Source of the DNA: Streptomyces humi
GTDB taxonomy: Bacteria > Actinomycetota > Actinomycetes > Streptomycetales > Streptomycetaceae
Length of the DNA: 64,000 bases
Reading direction: 5' to 3'
Assembly: GCF_001005085.2 (NCBI RefSeq)
Contig: NZ_LBMU02000013.1
Span: 104,112 to 168,111, forward strand
Part shown: in pieces, positions 17,322-24,925 of the stretch
Layout of the letters: each line of letters begins with the position of its first letter
Numbering within the stretch: position 1 is the first letter of the stretch
The notes under the pieces: model-generated
Told to the model about the DNA's origin: nothing
Databases searched by the model: none
What the model saw: the letters and a program-made list of their open reading frames with translations, nothing else
Made by a program: the position numbers and the translations under genes

Positions 17322-18455
17322 TCAGACGGCCCCGGGCAGGCCCGCGGGATCCGAAGCGGCTCGGTGGGGCCGCGGGGCCGGCAGGGTCGGGTAGTCCGTG
17401 TAGCCGAGCGGGCCGCCCACGTACATGAAGTAGCGGTCCCGGACCGGGTTGAGGGGTGCGGCCAGCCGTAGCCGGGTGACCAGGTCGGGGTTGGCGAGGA
17501 ACGGGCGGCCCAGGGCGACCAGTTCCGCCCCGGCGGTCCGGAGCCGGCGGGCGGCCTCGGTGACCTCCTCCGTGGTGAGGTCGCGCAGGACCGGGTTGGC
17601 GATCAGCGTGCCGGTCCAGACGGCGCGCAGGCGGTGGAACAGCGGGGCGTCCGGGTCGGCGTGCACGAGATGGAGGTACGCCGGCCCGACGCCGTCCAGC
17701 CGCTCGGCGAGCGCCGGGTACAGGGCATCGGTGTCGGTCTCCGCGATGCCGTTGACCGTGTTGCCGGGGGAGATCCGCACGCCCACCCGGTCCGCTCCGA
17801 CCTCGGCGGCCACCGCCTCCACCACCTCCGCCGTGAAGCGGACGCGCCCGGCGACCGAGCCGCCGTACCCGTCCGTGCGCCGGTTGGTGTTGCCGGCGAG
17901 GAACTGGTGCAGCAGATGGCCGTTGGCCGAGTGCACCTCGACGCCCTCGAAACCGGCGTCGAGCGCCCGGCGGGCGGCGGCCGCGAAGTCGGCGATCGTC
18001 GACTCGATCCCCGCCCGGCTCAGCTCCCGCGGCACCACGGCCGGGCGGTGTCCCCCCGGAGTGAAGACCGTCTCCGGCAGCGGGACCGGCGAGGGCGCCA
18101 CCGGGGTCAGTCCGGTGGTCGCCGGATGGCTCACCCGGCCGCCGTGCTGGAGCTGGAGGAACATCCGTCCGCCGGCCGCCCGGACGGCGTCCGTGACCCG
18201 CCGCCAGCCCGCCACGTGCCGGTCGCTGTGGATGGCGGTGATGTTGGGGTACGTCTGCCCGACGGCGTTGGGCGTGGCCGCCTCCGCGATGATCAGACCG
18301 GCCGCGGCACGCTGGGCGTAGTAGGTGACCATGAGGTCGGTCGGGGTCCCGTCGGCCTCCGCGCGGTTGCGCGTGAGCGGGGCCATCACGAGACGGTTGG
18401 GGAGTTCGAGCCGGCCGAGCCGGGCCGGTGCCAGGAGGTCCGTTGTCCGCGTCAT
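17322..18455 (-). CDS. NADH:flavin oxidoreductase, old yellow enzyme family
   Basis: A 377-residue FMN enzyme of the OYE type that would reduce activated C=C bonds with NAD(P)H. The barrel begins LGRLELPNRLVMAPLTRNRA. Key segments are MFLQLQHGGRVSHP, DGFEGVEVHSANGHLLHQFL-like AGFEGVEVHSANGHLLHQFL, NRRTDGYGGSVAGRVRFTAE and ALGRPFLANPDLV. The ATG at 18455 is placed almost at the predicted transcription start, so the mRNA may be leaderless. It diverges from a MerR regulator, and the shared gap holds a MerR-type promoter. Detoxification of electrophiles is the likely role. Confidence 0.93.
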   Translation of the reverse strand: MTRTTDLLAPARLGRLELPNRLVMAPLTRNRAEADGTPTDLMVTYYAQRAAAGLIIAEAATPNAVGQTYPNITAIHSDRHVAGWRRVTDAVRAAGGRMFLQLQHGGRVSHPATTGLTPVAPSPVPLPETVFTPGGHRPAVVPRELSRAGIESTIADFAAAARRALDAGFEGVEVHSANGHLLHQFLAGNTNRRTDGYGGSVAGRVRFTAEVVEAVAAEVGADRVGVRISPGNTVNGIAETDTDALYPALAERLDGVGPAYLHLVHADPDAPLFHRLRAVWTGTLIANPVLRDLTTEEVTEAARRLRTAGAELVALGRPFLANPDLVTRLRLAAPLNPVRDRYFMYVGGPLGYTDYPTLPAPRPHRAASDPAGLPGAV

Positions 18456-18461
18456 GGCCGT

Positions 18462-18493
18462 AACGTAGAACCTGACATCAGTGTCAGAATCAA
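18462..18493 (-). promoter_or_regulatory. MerR-type promoter of the OYE gene with operator dyad
   Basis: On the minus strand TTGATT (18493-18488) and TACGTT (18467-18462) are 20 bp apart, the over-long spacing typical of MerR-controlled promoters. The spacer contains CTGACA-N4-TGTCAG (18472-18487, read on the plus strand). The expected start site falls on or next to the A of the ATG at 18455. Confidence 0.75.
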
Positions 18494-18512
18494 GTCCTTC
18501 CGGAGGGCCGGC

Positions 18513-18872
18513 ATGCGGATCGGGGAACTGGCCGGACGCACCGCGGTGAGCGAGCGGTCGCTGCGCTACTACGAGGAGCAGGGGCTGCTGACCGCCGAGC
18601 GGACGCCCGGCGGGCACCGGGACTATCCGGAGACGGCCGTCGACCGGGTCGTACGCATCCAGGAGCTGTACGCGGCCGGGCTGCACAGCACCCGGATCAA
18701 GGAGCTGCTGCCCTGCATGCGGGACCAGGACGGCGGGCCGTCGGCCGTCGCCACCCCCAGGCTGGTCGACGACCTCACCGCCGAACGCGACCGGATCGAC
18801 CGTCTCATCGCCGACCTGGTGCGGTCCCGGGACACCCTGGACGAGGTCATCCGGGCCGCCGGGGAGAGCTGA
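18513..18872 (+). CDS. MerR-family transcriptional regulator
   Basis: A 119-residue regulator: N-terminal winged helix (MRIGELAGRTAVSERSLRYY EEQGLL), recognition segment ERTPGGHRDYPETAVDRVVR, then a dimerisation helix (RLVDDLTAERDRIDRLIADL). It has one cysteine (LLPCMRDQ, residue 69) and no long effector domain, so a redox or electrophile signal through that cysteine is possible but unproven. CGGAGGG precedes the ATG. It most likely represses and activates the divergent OYE gene through the dyad at 18472-18487. Confidence 0.93.
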   Translation: MRIGELAGRTAVSERSLRYYEEQGLLTAERTPGGHRDYPETAVDRVVRIQELYAAGLHSTRIKELLPCMRDQDGGPSAVATPRLVDDLTAERDRIDRLIADLVRSRDTLDEVIRAAGES

Positions 18873-18981
18873 CCCGGGATACCCCCGAACGCCCCGTCCA
18901 CCAGGAACCCTCCCGGCCGGGCGTGCGACCGTGGACTACAGCCCCTTCACGACGTAGCTCACGACGACGTACGGAGCCCCC

Positions 18982-20103
18982 ATGGCCGACCTCCAGAACG
19001 ACGTCCCCACCACGACCGAGGTCGGTCAGGACGACTGGCTCCCGGACGATCCCTTCCCCGCGGAGCGCGACTTCCCCGCCGAGTCCGGCTTCCCCGCGGA
19101 CTCCGGCGGCGGGCTTTTGGAGCGGGCCCACGCCCTGCTGGCCGAACACCCGGTGGCGGACGGCTACAGCGGGCTGCCGCGGGCGCTCGGGCCGCTGCCC
19201 TGGTACGACCTGGAACTGGGCGAGACCGCCGTGGACACCGACGTCCCCCGGCTGCGCGAAGGGCACGTCGGCGCACTGTTCTGGTCGTTGCAGGTGCCGG
19301 CGGGCGACCGGGCCGTCGGCGCCACGCTGGAGCAGCTGGACCTGGCACGCCGGGTGGTCGAGGCACATCCGGAGGGGCTGCGTATGGTGCGCACCGCCGG
19401 CCAGATCATCGACGCCCGGCACTGCGGCCGGGTCGCCGTGGTGCTGGGTCCGGCCTCCGCCGCCGCCGTCGACGACTCACTCGGCATCCTGCGCGTCCTG
19501 CACTCCCTCGGCCTGCGGGTGCTCTCGCTCGCCGGTGCCGCCTGGGCGGGCGAGGACGGACTGACGAGGTTCGGCGAGGAGGTGGTGCGGGAGATGAACC
19601 GGCTCGGCGTGCTCGCCGACCTGTCCGGCGCCCCGGAGGCCACCCTCGCCCGGGTGCTCGCCCTCTCCAAGACACCCGTCCTGTGCACCCGCTCCGCCGC
19701 CGCGGCGGTACGCCCGCACCCCGCCAACCTCTCCGACGAGACGCTCGTGCTGCTGGGGGAGCACCGGGGGCTGTGCATGGTGCCGCTGACCGCCGACCAG
19801 ACCGGGCCGACCGTCCCGGACGTCGCCGACCACCTCGACCACGTCCGCGTGGTCGCCGGCCCCGAGTGCGTCGCCCTGTCCGGCACCTACGACTCCGGCG
19901 CCGCCCACCCCCGCGACCTCGCCGACACCTCCTGCTACCCGCGTCTGATCGCCGAACTCCTGCGACGTGGCTGGTCCGAGACCGAGCTGTCCCTGCTGAC
20001 CTGGGGAAACGTCCAGCGGGCGCTGCGCAGCGCCGACTTCACCGCCCGCGCCACCCAGCACCGCCGCGAACCGAACCAGCCCCGCCCGACCGAGACGGAG
20101 TGA
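18982..20103 (+). CDS. Catalytically degenerate M19 dipeptidase paralogue
   Basis: A 373-residue protein clearly related to the dipeptidase at 16112 (shared VDTDVPRLREG-like start, [59 protein letters not shown]). The catalytic positions have changed: HxD is DGYSGL, the glutamate loop GAEGG is GPASAA, the histidines of DLSHV and SHSSSR are DLSGAP and TRSAAA, and the GGDYDG loop is SGTYDSG. It should not bind the two zinc ions. An acidic N-terminal extension of about 45 residues is unique to it. The frame is fully open, so it seems maintained as a pseudoenzyme rather than decayed. Confidence 0.88.
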   Translation: MADLQNDVPTTTEVGQDDWLPDDPFPAERDFPAESGFPADSGGGLLERAHALLAEHPVADGYSGLPRALGPLPWYDLELGETAVDTDVPRLREGHVGALFWSLQVPAGDRAVGATLEQLDLARRVVEAHPEGLRMVRTAGQIIDARHCGRVAVVLGPASAAAVDDSLGILRVLHSLGLRVLSLAGAAWAGEDGLTRFGEEVVREMNRLGVLADLSGAPEATLARVLALSKTPVLCTRSAAAAVRPHPANLSDETLVLLGEHRGLCMVPLTADQTGPTVPDVADHLDHVRVVAGPECVALSGTYDSGAAHPRDLADTSCYPRLIAELLRRGWSETELSLLTWGNVQRALRSADFTARATQHRREPNQPRPTETE

Positions 20104-20112
20104 CCGTCCAGC

Positions 20113-20140
20113 GGAAAGGCGCCCCGTGGGGCGCCTTTCC
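20113..20140. terminator. Perfect hairpin terminator
   Basis: Arms GGAAAGGCGCCCC (20113-20125) and GGGGCGCCTTTCC (20128-20140) with a two-base loop, between the convergent dipeptidase paralogue and acyl-CoA dehydrogenase genes. It should stop transcription from both sides. Confidence 0.85.
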
Positions 20141-20163
20141 AGGAGTCCTGAACGCCCGTGCCG

Positions 20164-21321
20164 TTACGGCAGGTTGCGCGCCATGACGATGCGCTGGACC
20201 TGGTTGGTGCCCTCGTAGATCTGGGTGATCTTCGCGTCCCGCATCATGCGCTCGACCGGGTAGTCGCGGGTGTAGCCGTAGCCGCCGAGGAGCTGGACGG
20301 CGTCCGTGGTGACCTCCATGGCGACGTCCGAGGCGAAGCACTTGGCCGCCGCGCCCTGGAAGGTGAGGTCGGCGTCGCCGCGCTCGGAGGCGGCCGCGGC
20401 CTGGTAGGTGAGGGCGCGGGCGGCGGCGATCTTCATGGCCATGTCGGCGAGCATGAACTGGATGCCCTGGAAGTCGGCGATCGGCTTGCCGAACTGCTTG
20501 CGCTCCTGGACGTAGCCCTTGGCGTAGTCGAGGGCGCCCTGGGCGACACCGAGCGCCTGGGCGGCGATGGTGATCCGGGTGTGGTCCAGGGTCTTCATCG
20601 CGGTGGCGAAGCCGGTGCCCTCGTCGCCGATCATGCGGTCGGCGGGGATGCGGACGTTGTCGAAGTAGACCTCGCGGGTCGGCGAGCCCTTGATGCCGAG
20701 CTTCTTCTCCGGGGCGCCGAAGGAGACGCCCTCGTCCGCCTTCTCCACGACGAAGGCGGAGATGCCCTTCGAGCGCTTCGAGGGGTCCGTCACGGCCATC
20801 ACCGTGTAGTAGTCGGAGACGCCCGCGTTGGTGATCCAGCGCTTCACGCCGTTGAGGACGTAGTGGTCGCCGTCGCGGACCGCCTTCGTCTTCATGCCGG
20901 CCGCGTCGGAGCCCGCGTCCGGCTCGGAGAGGCAGTAGGAGAACATCCCGTCGCCCTTGGCGAGCGGGGTGAGGTACTTCTTCTTCAGGTCCTCGCCGCC
21001 GGACAGGATCACCGGGAGCGAGCCCAGCTTGTTCACGGCGGGGATGAGGGAGGAGGACACGCAGGCGCGGGCCACCTCCTCGATCACGATGACCGTGGCG
21101 AGCGCGTCGGCGCCGGAGCCGCCGTACTCCTCGGGGACGTGCACGGCGTGCAGGTCGTTGGCGACCAGGGCGTCCAGTGCCTCCTGCGGGAAGCGTGCCT
21201 CCTCGTCCACCGCGGCGGCGTACGGGGCGATCTTCGCCTCGACCAGCGCACGGACGACGTCACGGAGCATGTCGTGCTCCTCGGACGGGCGGTACAGGTC
21301 GAAGTCAGCCGATCCGGCCAA
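20164..21321 (-). CDS. Acyl-CoA dehydrogenase
   Basis: A 385-residue FAD enzyme of fatty-acid or branched-chain acyl-CoA oxidation. Signatures are FSYCLSEPDAGSDAAGMKTK, the FAD/substrate segment WITNAGVSDYYTVMAV, QFGKPIADFQGIQFMLADMA, QLLGGYGYTRDYPVERMMRD, and the catalytic glutamate in QIYEGTNQVQR. The length is normal. The start is TTG at 21321 with GAGAGA upstream. In mycobacteria the counterpart (fadE25, from memory) also lies near purE-purK, so this is a conserved neighbour. The chain length it prefers cannot be read from sequence. Confidence 0.95.
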   Translation of the reverse strand: MAGSADFDLYRPSEEHDMLRDVVRALVEAKIAPYAAAVDEEARFPQEALDALVANDLHAVHVPEEYGGSGADALATVIVIEEVARACVSSSLIPAVNKLGSLPVILSGGEDLKKKYLTPLAKGDGMFSYCLSEPDAGSDAAGMKTKAVRDGDHYVLNGVKRWITNAGVSDYYTVMAVTDPSKRSKGISAFVVEKADEGVSFGAPEKKLGIKGSPTREVYFDNVRIPADRMIGDEGTGFATAMKTLDHTRITIAAQALGVAQGALDYAKGYVQERKQFGKPIADFQGIQFMLADMAMKIAAARALTYQAAAASERGDADLTFQGAAAKCFASDVAMEVTTDAVQLLGGYGYTRDYPVERMMRDAKITQIYEGTNQVQRIVMARNLP

Positions 21322-21498
21322 GGTCTCTCACTCCAGACGCAGTGGTGCTGACGCTAATTACTGTTAAGTAACTCAAAGTTTAGAACGCGGCCCACGGATA
21401 GGTCACGTGAGCTTGGCGACAGCGGGAAAGTTGCCCGGAACACGGCCCGGTTATGCTCGGGCCGCAGCCCGCACCCCCGTCCCCGAGCTGGAGCATTC

Positions 21499-22842
21499 AT
21501 GAGCCTCAAGATCACTGTGATCGGCACCGGCTATCTCGGCGCCACCCATGCCGCGGCCATGGCCGAGCTGGGCTTCGAGGTGCTCGGGCTGGACGTGGTG
21601 CCCGAGAAGATCGCGATGCTGGAGCGCGGCGAGACCCCGATGTACGAGCCGGGCCTCGACGAGCTGCTGCGCCGGCACGTGGCCGGCTTCGAGGGGTCCA
21701 GCGGGCGGCTGCGCTTCACCACCGACTGGGCCGAGGTCGGCGCCTTCGGCGACGTCCACTTCGTCTGCGTGAACACCCCGCAGAAGCACGGCGAGTACGC
21801 CTGCGACATGTCGTACGTCGACTCCGCGATCGCGTCGCTGGCCCCGCACCTCACCGGGCCCGCGCTGGTCGTCGGCAAGTCCACGGTGCCGGTCGGTTCG
21901 GCGGACCGGCTGGCCGCGTACCTGGCCGAGAACGCGCCCGCGGGCGCCGATGCCGAGCTTGCCTGGAACCCGGAGTTCCTGCGTGAGGGCTTCGCCGTCC
22001 AGGACACCCTGCACCCGGACCGGATCGTGGTCGGGACCCGGAGCGAGCGGGCCGAGAAGCTGCTGCGCGAGGTGTACGCGACGCCGGTGGGCGAGGGCAC
22101 GCCGTTCGTGGTGACCGACTTCCCCACGGCCGAGCTGGTGAAGACCTCGGCCAACTCCTTCCTCGCCACGAAGATCTCCTTCATCAACGCGATGGCGGAG
22201 GTCTGCGAGGCCGCGGGCGGTGACGTGGCCAAGCTGGCCGAGGCGATCGGGCACGACGACCGGATCGGCAGGAAGTTCCTGCGCGCCGGGATCGGGTTCG
22301 GCGGCGGCTGCCTGCCGAAGGACATCAGGGCGTTCATGGCGCGGGCCGGTGAGCTCGGTGCCGACCAGGCGCTCACCTTCCTGCGCGAGATCGACTCCAT
22401 CAACATGCGGCGCCGCGGGCAGATGGTCGAGATGGCCCGGGAGGCGCTGGGCGGCGGGTCGTTCCTCGGGAAGCGGGTCGCGGTGCTCGGCGCGACGTTC
22501 AAGCCGGACTCGGACGACGTACGGGACTCGCCCGCGCTGAACGTGGCCGGGCAGATCCACCTCCAGGGCGGACAGGTCACGGTGTACGACCCGAAGGGGA
22601 TGGAGAACGCGCGGAAGCTGTTCCCGACCCTGGGCTACGCCGTCAGCGCCGAGGAGTGCGTGCGGGGGGCCGACGTGGTGCTGCATCTCACCGAGTGGCG
22701 GGAGTTCCGGGAGCTGGATCCGGCGGTGCTGGGAGAGGTGGCCGCGGAGCAGGTGATCCTCGACGGGCGTAACGCGCTGGATCCCGAGGTCTGGCGGCGG
22801 GCGGGGTGGACGTACCGCGCCATGGGGCGTCCGACCGCCTGA
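21499..22842 (+). CDS. UDP-glucose 6-dehydrogenase
   Basis: A 447-residue NAD enzyme that oxidises UDP-glucose to UDP-glucuronate, a precursor for acidic surface glycans. The Rossmann start is KITVIGTGYLGATHAAAMAE. Conserved segments are ETPMYEPGLDELL, VNTPQKHGEYACDMSYVDSA, STVPVGSADRL, NPEFLREGFAVQDTLHPDRI, the catalytic cysteine loop GFGGGCLPKDIRAF and the C-terminal TFKPDSDDVRDSPALNVAG. Length and motifs are complete. A strong terminator follows. Related GDP-mannose dehydrogenases share most motifs, but the segments above fit UGDH better. Confidence 0.93.
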   Translation: MSLKITVIGTGYLGATHAAAMAELGFEVLGLDVVPEKIAMLERGETPMYEPGLDELLRRHVAGFEGSSGRLRFTTDWAEVGAFGDVHFVCVNTPQKHGEYACDMSYVDSAIASLAPHLTGPALVVGKSTVPVGSADRLAAYLAENAPAGADAELAWNPEFLREGFAVQDTLHPDRIVVGTRSERAEKLLREVYATPVGEGTPFVVTDFPTAELVKTSANSFLATKISFINAMAEVCEAAGGDVAKLAEAIGHDDRIGRKFLRAGIGFGGGCLPKDIRAFMARAGELGADQALTFLREIDSINMRRRGQMVEMAREALGGGSFLGKRVAVLGATFKPDSDDVRDSPALNVAGQIHLQGGQVTVYDPKGMENARKLFPTLGYAVSAEECVRGADVVLHLTEWREFRELDPAVLGEVAAEQVILDGRNALDPEVWRRAGWTYRAMGRPTA

Positions 22843-22890
22843 GGCCACGGGCGCTGCACGGATCCGGACGCGTTTCCGGAACCAGGTGAC

Positions 22891-22925
22891 ACCGGTTCGG
22901 CCGAGGCTCAGTCGGCCGAACCGGT
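22891..22925. terminator. Long perfect hairpin terminator
   Basis: Arms of 14 bp, ACCGGTTCGGCCGA (22891-22904) and TCGGCCGAACCGGT (22912-22925), with a seven-base loop, followed by GTCTTGTT. It serves the UDP-glucose dehydrogenase gene and the convergent CGNR gene. Confidence 0.88.
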
Positions 22926-22981
22926 GTCTTGTTGCATTCTGCACCACGCGACTCAGGCGTGAGCGGTGAACGGCCTGTGCG

Positions 22982-23488
22982 TTACCGGTCCTTGGCACGG
23001 TAACGGCGCATCTTCGCGCGTGCCCCGCACACCTGCATCGAGCACCAGCGGCCGCGTCCGGCCGGGCTGCGGTCGTAGTACGCCCAGTGGCAGGTGTCGT
23101 CCTCGCAGGCCTTGAGGCGCGTCCAGGTGCCCTCGACCAGGGAGGTGGCGACGGCCGCGGCCACCCGGGAGACAAGGGGGGCCGCGTCCACGGGGGCCAG
23201 GGTCGCCGAGCCGTCGGCGGGATCCACGGCGACCTGGAGGGGAGCGTCGGCGAGCAGGTCGCCCAGCGGGGTGACCTCGCGGTGCGGCGGGTGGCCGGCG
23301 TGCGCGAGGAGGGTGGCGCGCAGGGACTCGCGCAGGGTGCGGGCGGACGGGAGGCCGGCCTCCGTGACGCCGAGGCGCGTCCGGCCCTCCGGCGTGTCCA
23401 GCGCGTCGGCGCCCGACTCCAGGTCCAGCGTGTTCACCAGGGCCTCCACCAGGGCCAGGGCGCCCGGCGCGGGCGATCTCCCGCTCAT
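22982..23488 (-). CDS. CGNR zinc-finger protein (ABATE-domain family), putative regulator
   Basis: A 168-residue protein from ATG 23488; GGAGGTGG lies eleven bases upstream (a TTG at 23509 would add seven residues). Residues 1-120 are the helical ABATE-like domain found in stress-induced actinobacterial proteins. The C-terminal finger has cysteines in KACEDDTCHWAYYDRSPAGR and WCSMQVCGARAKMRRYR, with CGAR replacing the usual CGNR. It is thought to bind nucleic acid. It diverges from the two VOC genes and may control them; this is inferred from position only. Confidence 0.85.
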   Translation of the reverse strand: MSGRSPAPGALALVEALVNTLDLESGADALDTPEGRTRLGVTEAGLPSARTLRESLRATLLAHAGHPPHREVTPLGDLLADAPLQVAVDPADGSATLAPVDAAPLVSRVAAAVATSLVEGTWTRLKACEDDTCHWAYYDRSPAGRGRWCSMQVCGARAKMRRYRAKDR

Positions 23489-23603
23489 AGCTGCAAGCCA
23501 CCTCCGCAATCCGCTTGCGACGTTACCTCCACTGGGGGAGCATGCGGTAACCGTTACTGGTTACCCGGCCTGTACAGGTAACTCGGACCACGAGGAGGAA
23601 GTC

Positions 23604-23969
23604 ATGGCACTCGCCAAGCTCGGTGTCGTCGTCCTGGACTGTCCCGACCCGTCCGCGCTCGCCGGTTTCTACGCGGGGGTGCTGGGCGGCACCGTCGAAG
23701 GGGACGAGGGCGGCGACTGGGTGGACCTGAAGGTGCCCGGCGGGCAGGCACTGGCGTTCCAGAGGGCGCCCGGGTTCGTACCGCCGAAGTGGCCCACCCC
23801 CGACGACTCCCAGCAGTTCCACCTGGACCTGGTGGTCGACGACCTGGACACGGCCGAGAAGGGGATCCTGGAGCTGGGCGCCAGGCCGCTGGACGCCACG
23901 GACCGGACCCGCACCTTCCGGGTGTACGCCGATCCGGCGGGGCACCCGTTCTGTCTCTGCGCCTGCTGA
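23604..23969 (+). CDS. VOC-superfamily (glyoxalase-like) protein, copy 1
   Basis: A 121-residue protein with two beta-alpha-beta-beta-beta modules. It begins LGVVVLDCPDPSALAGFYAG and ends RTFRVYADPAGHPFCLC. The conserved metal-type histidine is in QQFHLDLVVDDLD and an acidic residue lies near the C-terminus. GAGGAGG precedes the ATG at 23604. The family covers glyoxalases, dioxygenases and resistance proteins; this subgroup of short Streptomyces proteins has no assigned reaction. It is 28 bp upstream of a close paralogue and probably forms an operon with it. Confidence 0.88.
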   Translation: MALAKLGVVVLDCPDPSALAGFYAGVLGGTVEGDEGGDWVDLKVPGGQALAFQRAPGFVPPKWPTPDDSQQFHLDLVVDDLDTAEKGILELGARPLDATDRTRTFRVYADPAGHPFCLCAC

Positions 23970-23997
23970 GGGAAGACCGCCGAGAGAGGGAGGACCC

Positions 23998-24387
23998 ATG
24001 GCGTCCGTCGCCCGTCTGCGCAACGTAGTGATCGACTGTCCCGACCCGAGCGCGCTGGCCGGCTTCTACGCGGCCGTGGCCGGCGGCACCCTGGTCGCCG
24101 AGGAGGACGACTGGGTCGTCCTGAGGCTGCCGGACGGACTGCGGCTCGGCTTCCAGCTGGCGGAGGGGTACACACCGCCCCAGTGGCCGCGGGCCGACCG
24201 CGACTCCCAGCAGTTCCACCTCGACTTCGACGCGGGGCCGACGTGGGAGGACGTCGACGCGGCCGAGAAGCAGGTGCTGGCGCTGGGGGCCCGGCTGCTG
24301 AGGCGGGAGGAGGACCCCGTCGCCGAGGACTTCCGGGTGTACGCCGACCCGGCGGGGCATCCGTTCTGCCTCTGCCGGATCGACTGA
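23998..24387 (+). CDS. VOC-superfamily (glyoxalase-like) protein, copy 2
   Basis: A 129-residue tandem paralogue of the preceding gene. It shares CPDPSALAGFYA, PPQWPRADRDSQQFHLDFD and FRVYADPAGHPFCLCR, but has an insertion around residues 84-95 (GPTWEDVDAAEK). The two probably arose by local duplication and could form a heterodimer, as VOC domains pair. The substrate is unknown. Confidence 0.88.
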   Translation: MASVARLRNVVIDCPDPSALAGFYAAVAGGTLVAEEDDWVVLRLPDGLRLGFQLAEGYTPPQWPRADRDSQQFHLDFDAGPTWEDVDAAEKQVLALGARLLRREEDPVAEDFRVYADPAGHPFCLCRID

Positions 24388-24490
24388 CAGGCCCCAATGG
24401 CACGGTCGGATGGCACTACCGCCCGGTCGGGCTTAGGACGGGAATCACACGGGGACCGCCCCGGACCCCTCTCCCTTCCCTGGAGGAGCC

Positions 24491-24856
24491 ATGACCCAGA
24501 CCGGACCCATGACGGCCATGTCCAAGCAGATGCAGGACTGCGTCAACATGTGCATGGCCACCCATACGATGTGCGAGGAGACCCTGAGCTCCTGCATGTC
24601 GATGGAGGGCGGCCAGGCCCACATGCGGATCATGCGCGCGCTGATGGACTGCTCCGAGATGACCCGGATGTGCGCCGACATGATGATGCGGCGCTCACCC
24701 CTGTCGGCGGAGATGTGCATGATGTGCGCCAAGGCGTGCGACATGTGCGCCGAGGCGTGTATGACCATGCCGGACGACCCGCAGATGAAGCGCTGCGCGG
24801 AGCAGTGTCGCCGCTGCGCCGAGATGTGCCGCTCGATGTCCGGTGTCGCGATGTGA
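24491..24856 (+). CDS. Four-helix-bundle copper storage protein (Csp/DUF326 family)
   Basis: A 121-residue Met- and Cys-rich protein with 15 cysteines, mostly spaced so that they line the inside of a four-helix bundle (DCVNMC, CMMCAKACDMCAEAC, CAEQCRRCAEMC). In Csp proteins such cysteines hold many Cu(I) ions. No Tat or Sec signal is visible, so this is the cytosolic Csp3-like type. GGAGG lies upstream of the ATG. No copper regulator (CsoR) or ATPase sits beside it. It is followed by a strong terminator. Confidence 0.92.
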   Translation: MTQTGPMTAMSKQMQDCVNMCMATHTMCEETLSSCMSMEGGQAHMRIMRALMDCSEMTRMCADMMMRRSPLSAEMCMMCAKACDMCAEACMTMPDDPQMKRCAEQCRRCAEMCRSMSGVAM

Positions 24857-24880
24857 CACCCGGCTGAGGGCTGAACGGCG

Positions 24881-24908
24881 TCAGGGGCACCCCGCGGGGT
24901 GCCCCTGA
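24881..24908. terminator. Perfect hairpin terminator
   Basis: Arms TCAGGGGCACCCC (24881-24893) and GGGGTGCCCCTGA (24896-24908) between the convergent copper-storage and LCP genes. Confidence 0.85.
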
Positions 24909-24925
24909 ACCGCGTACGGCCGCGC

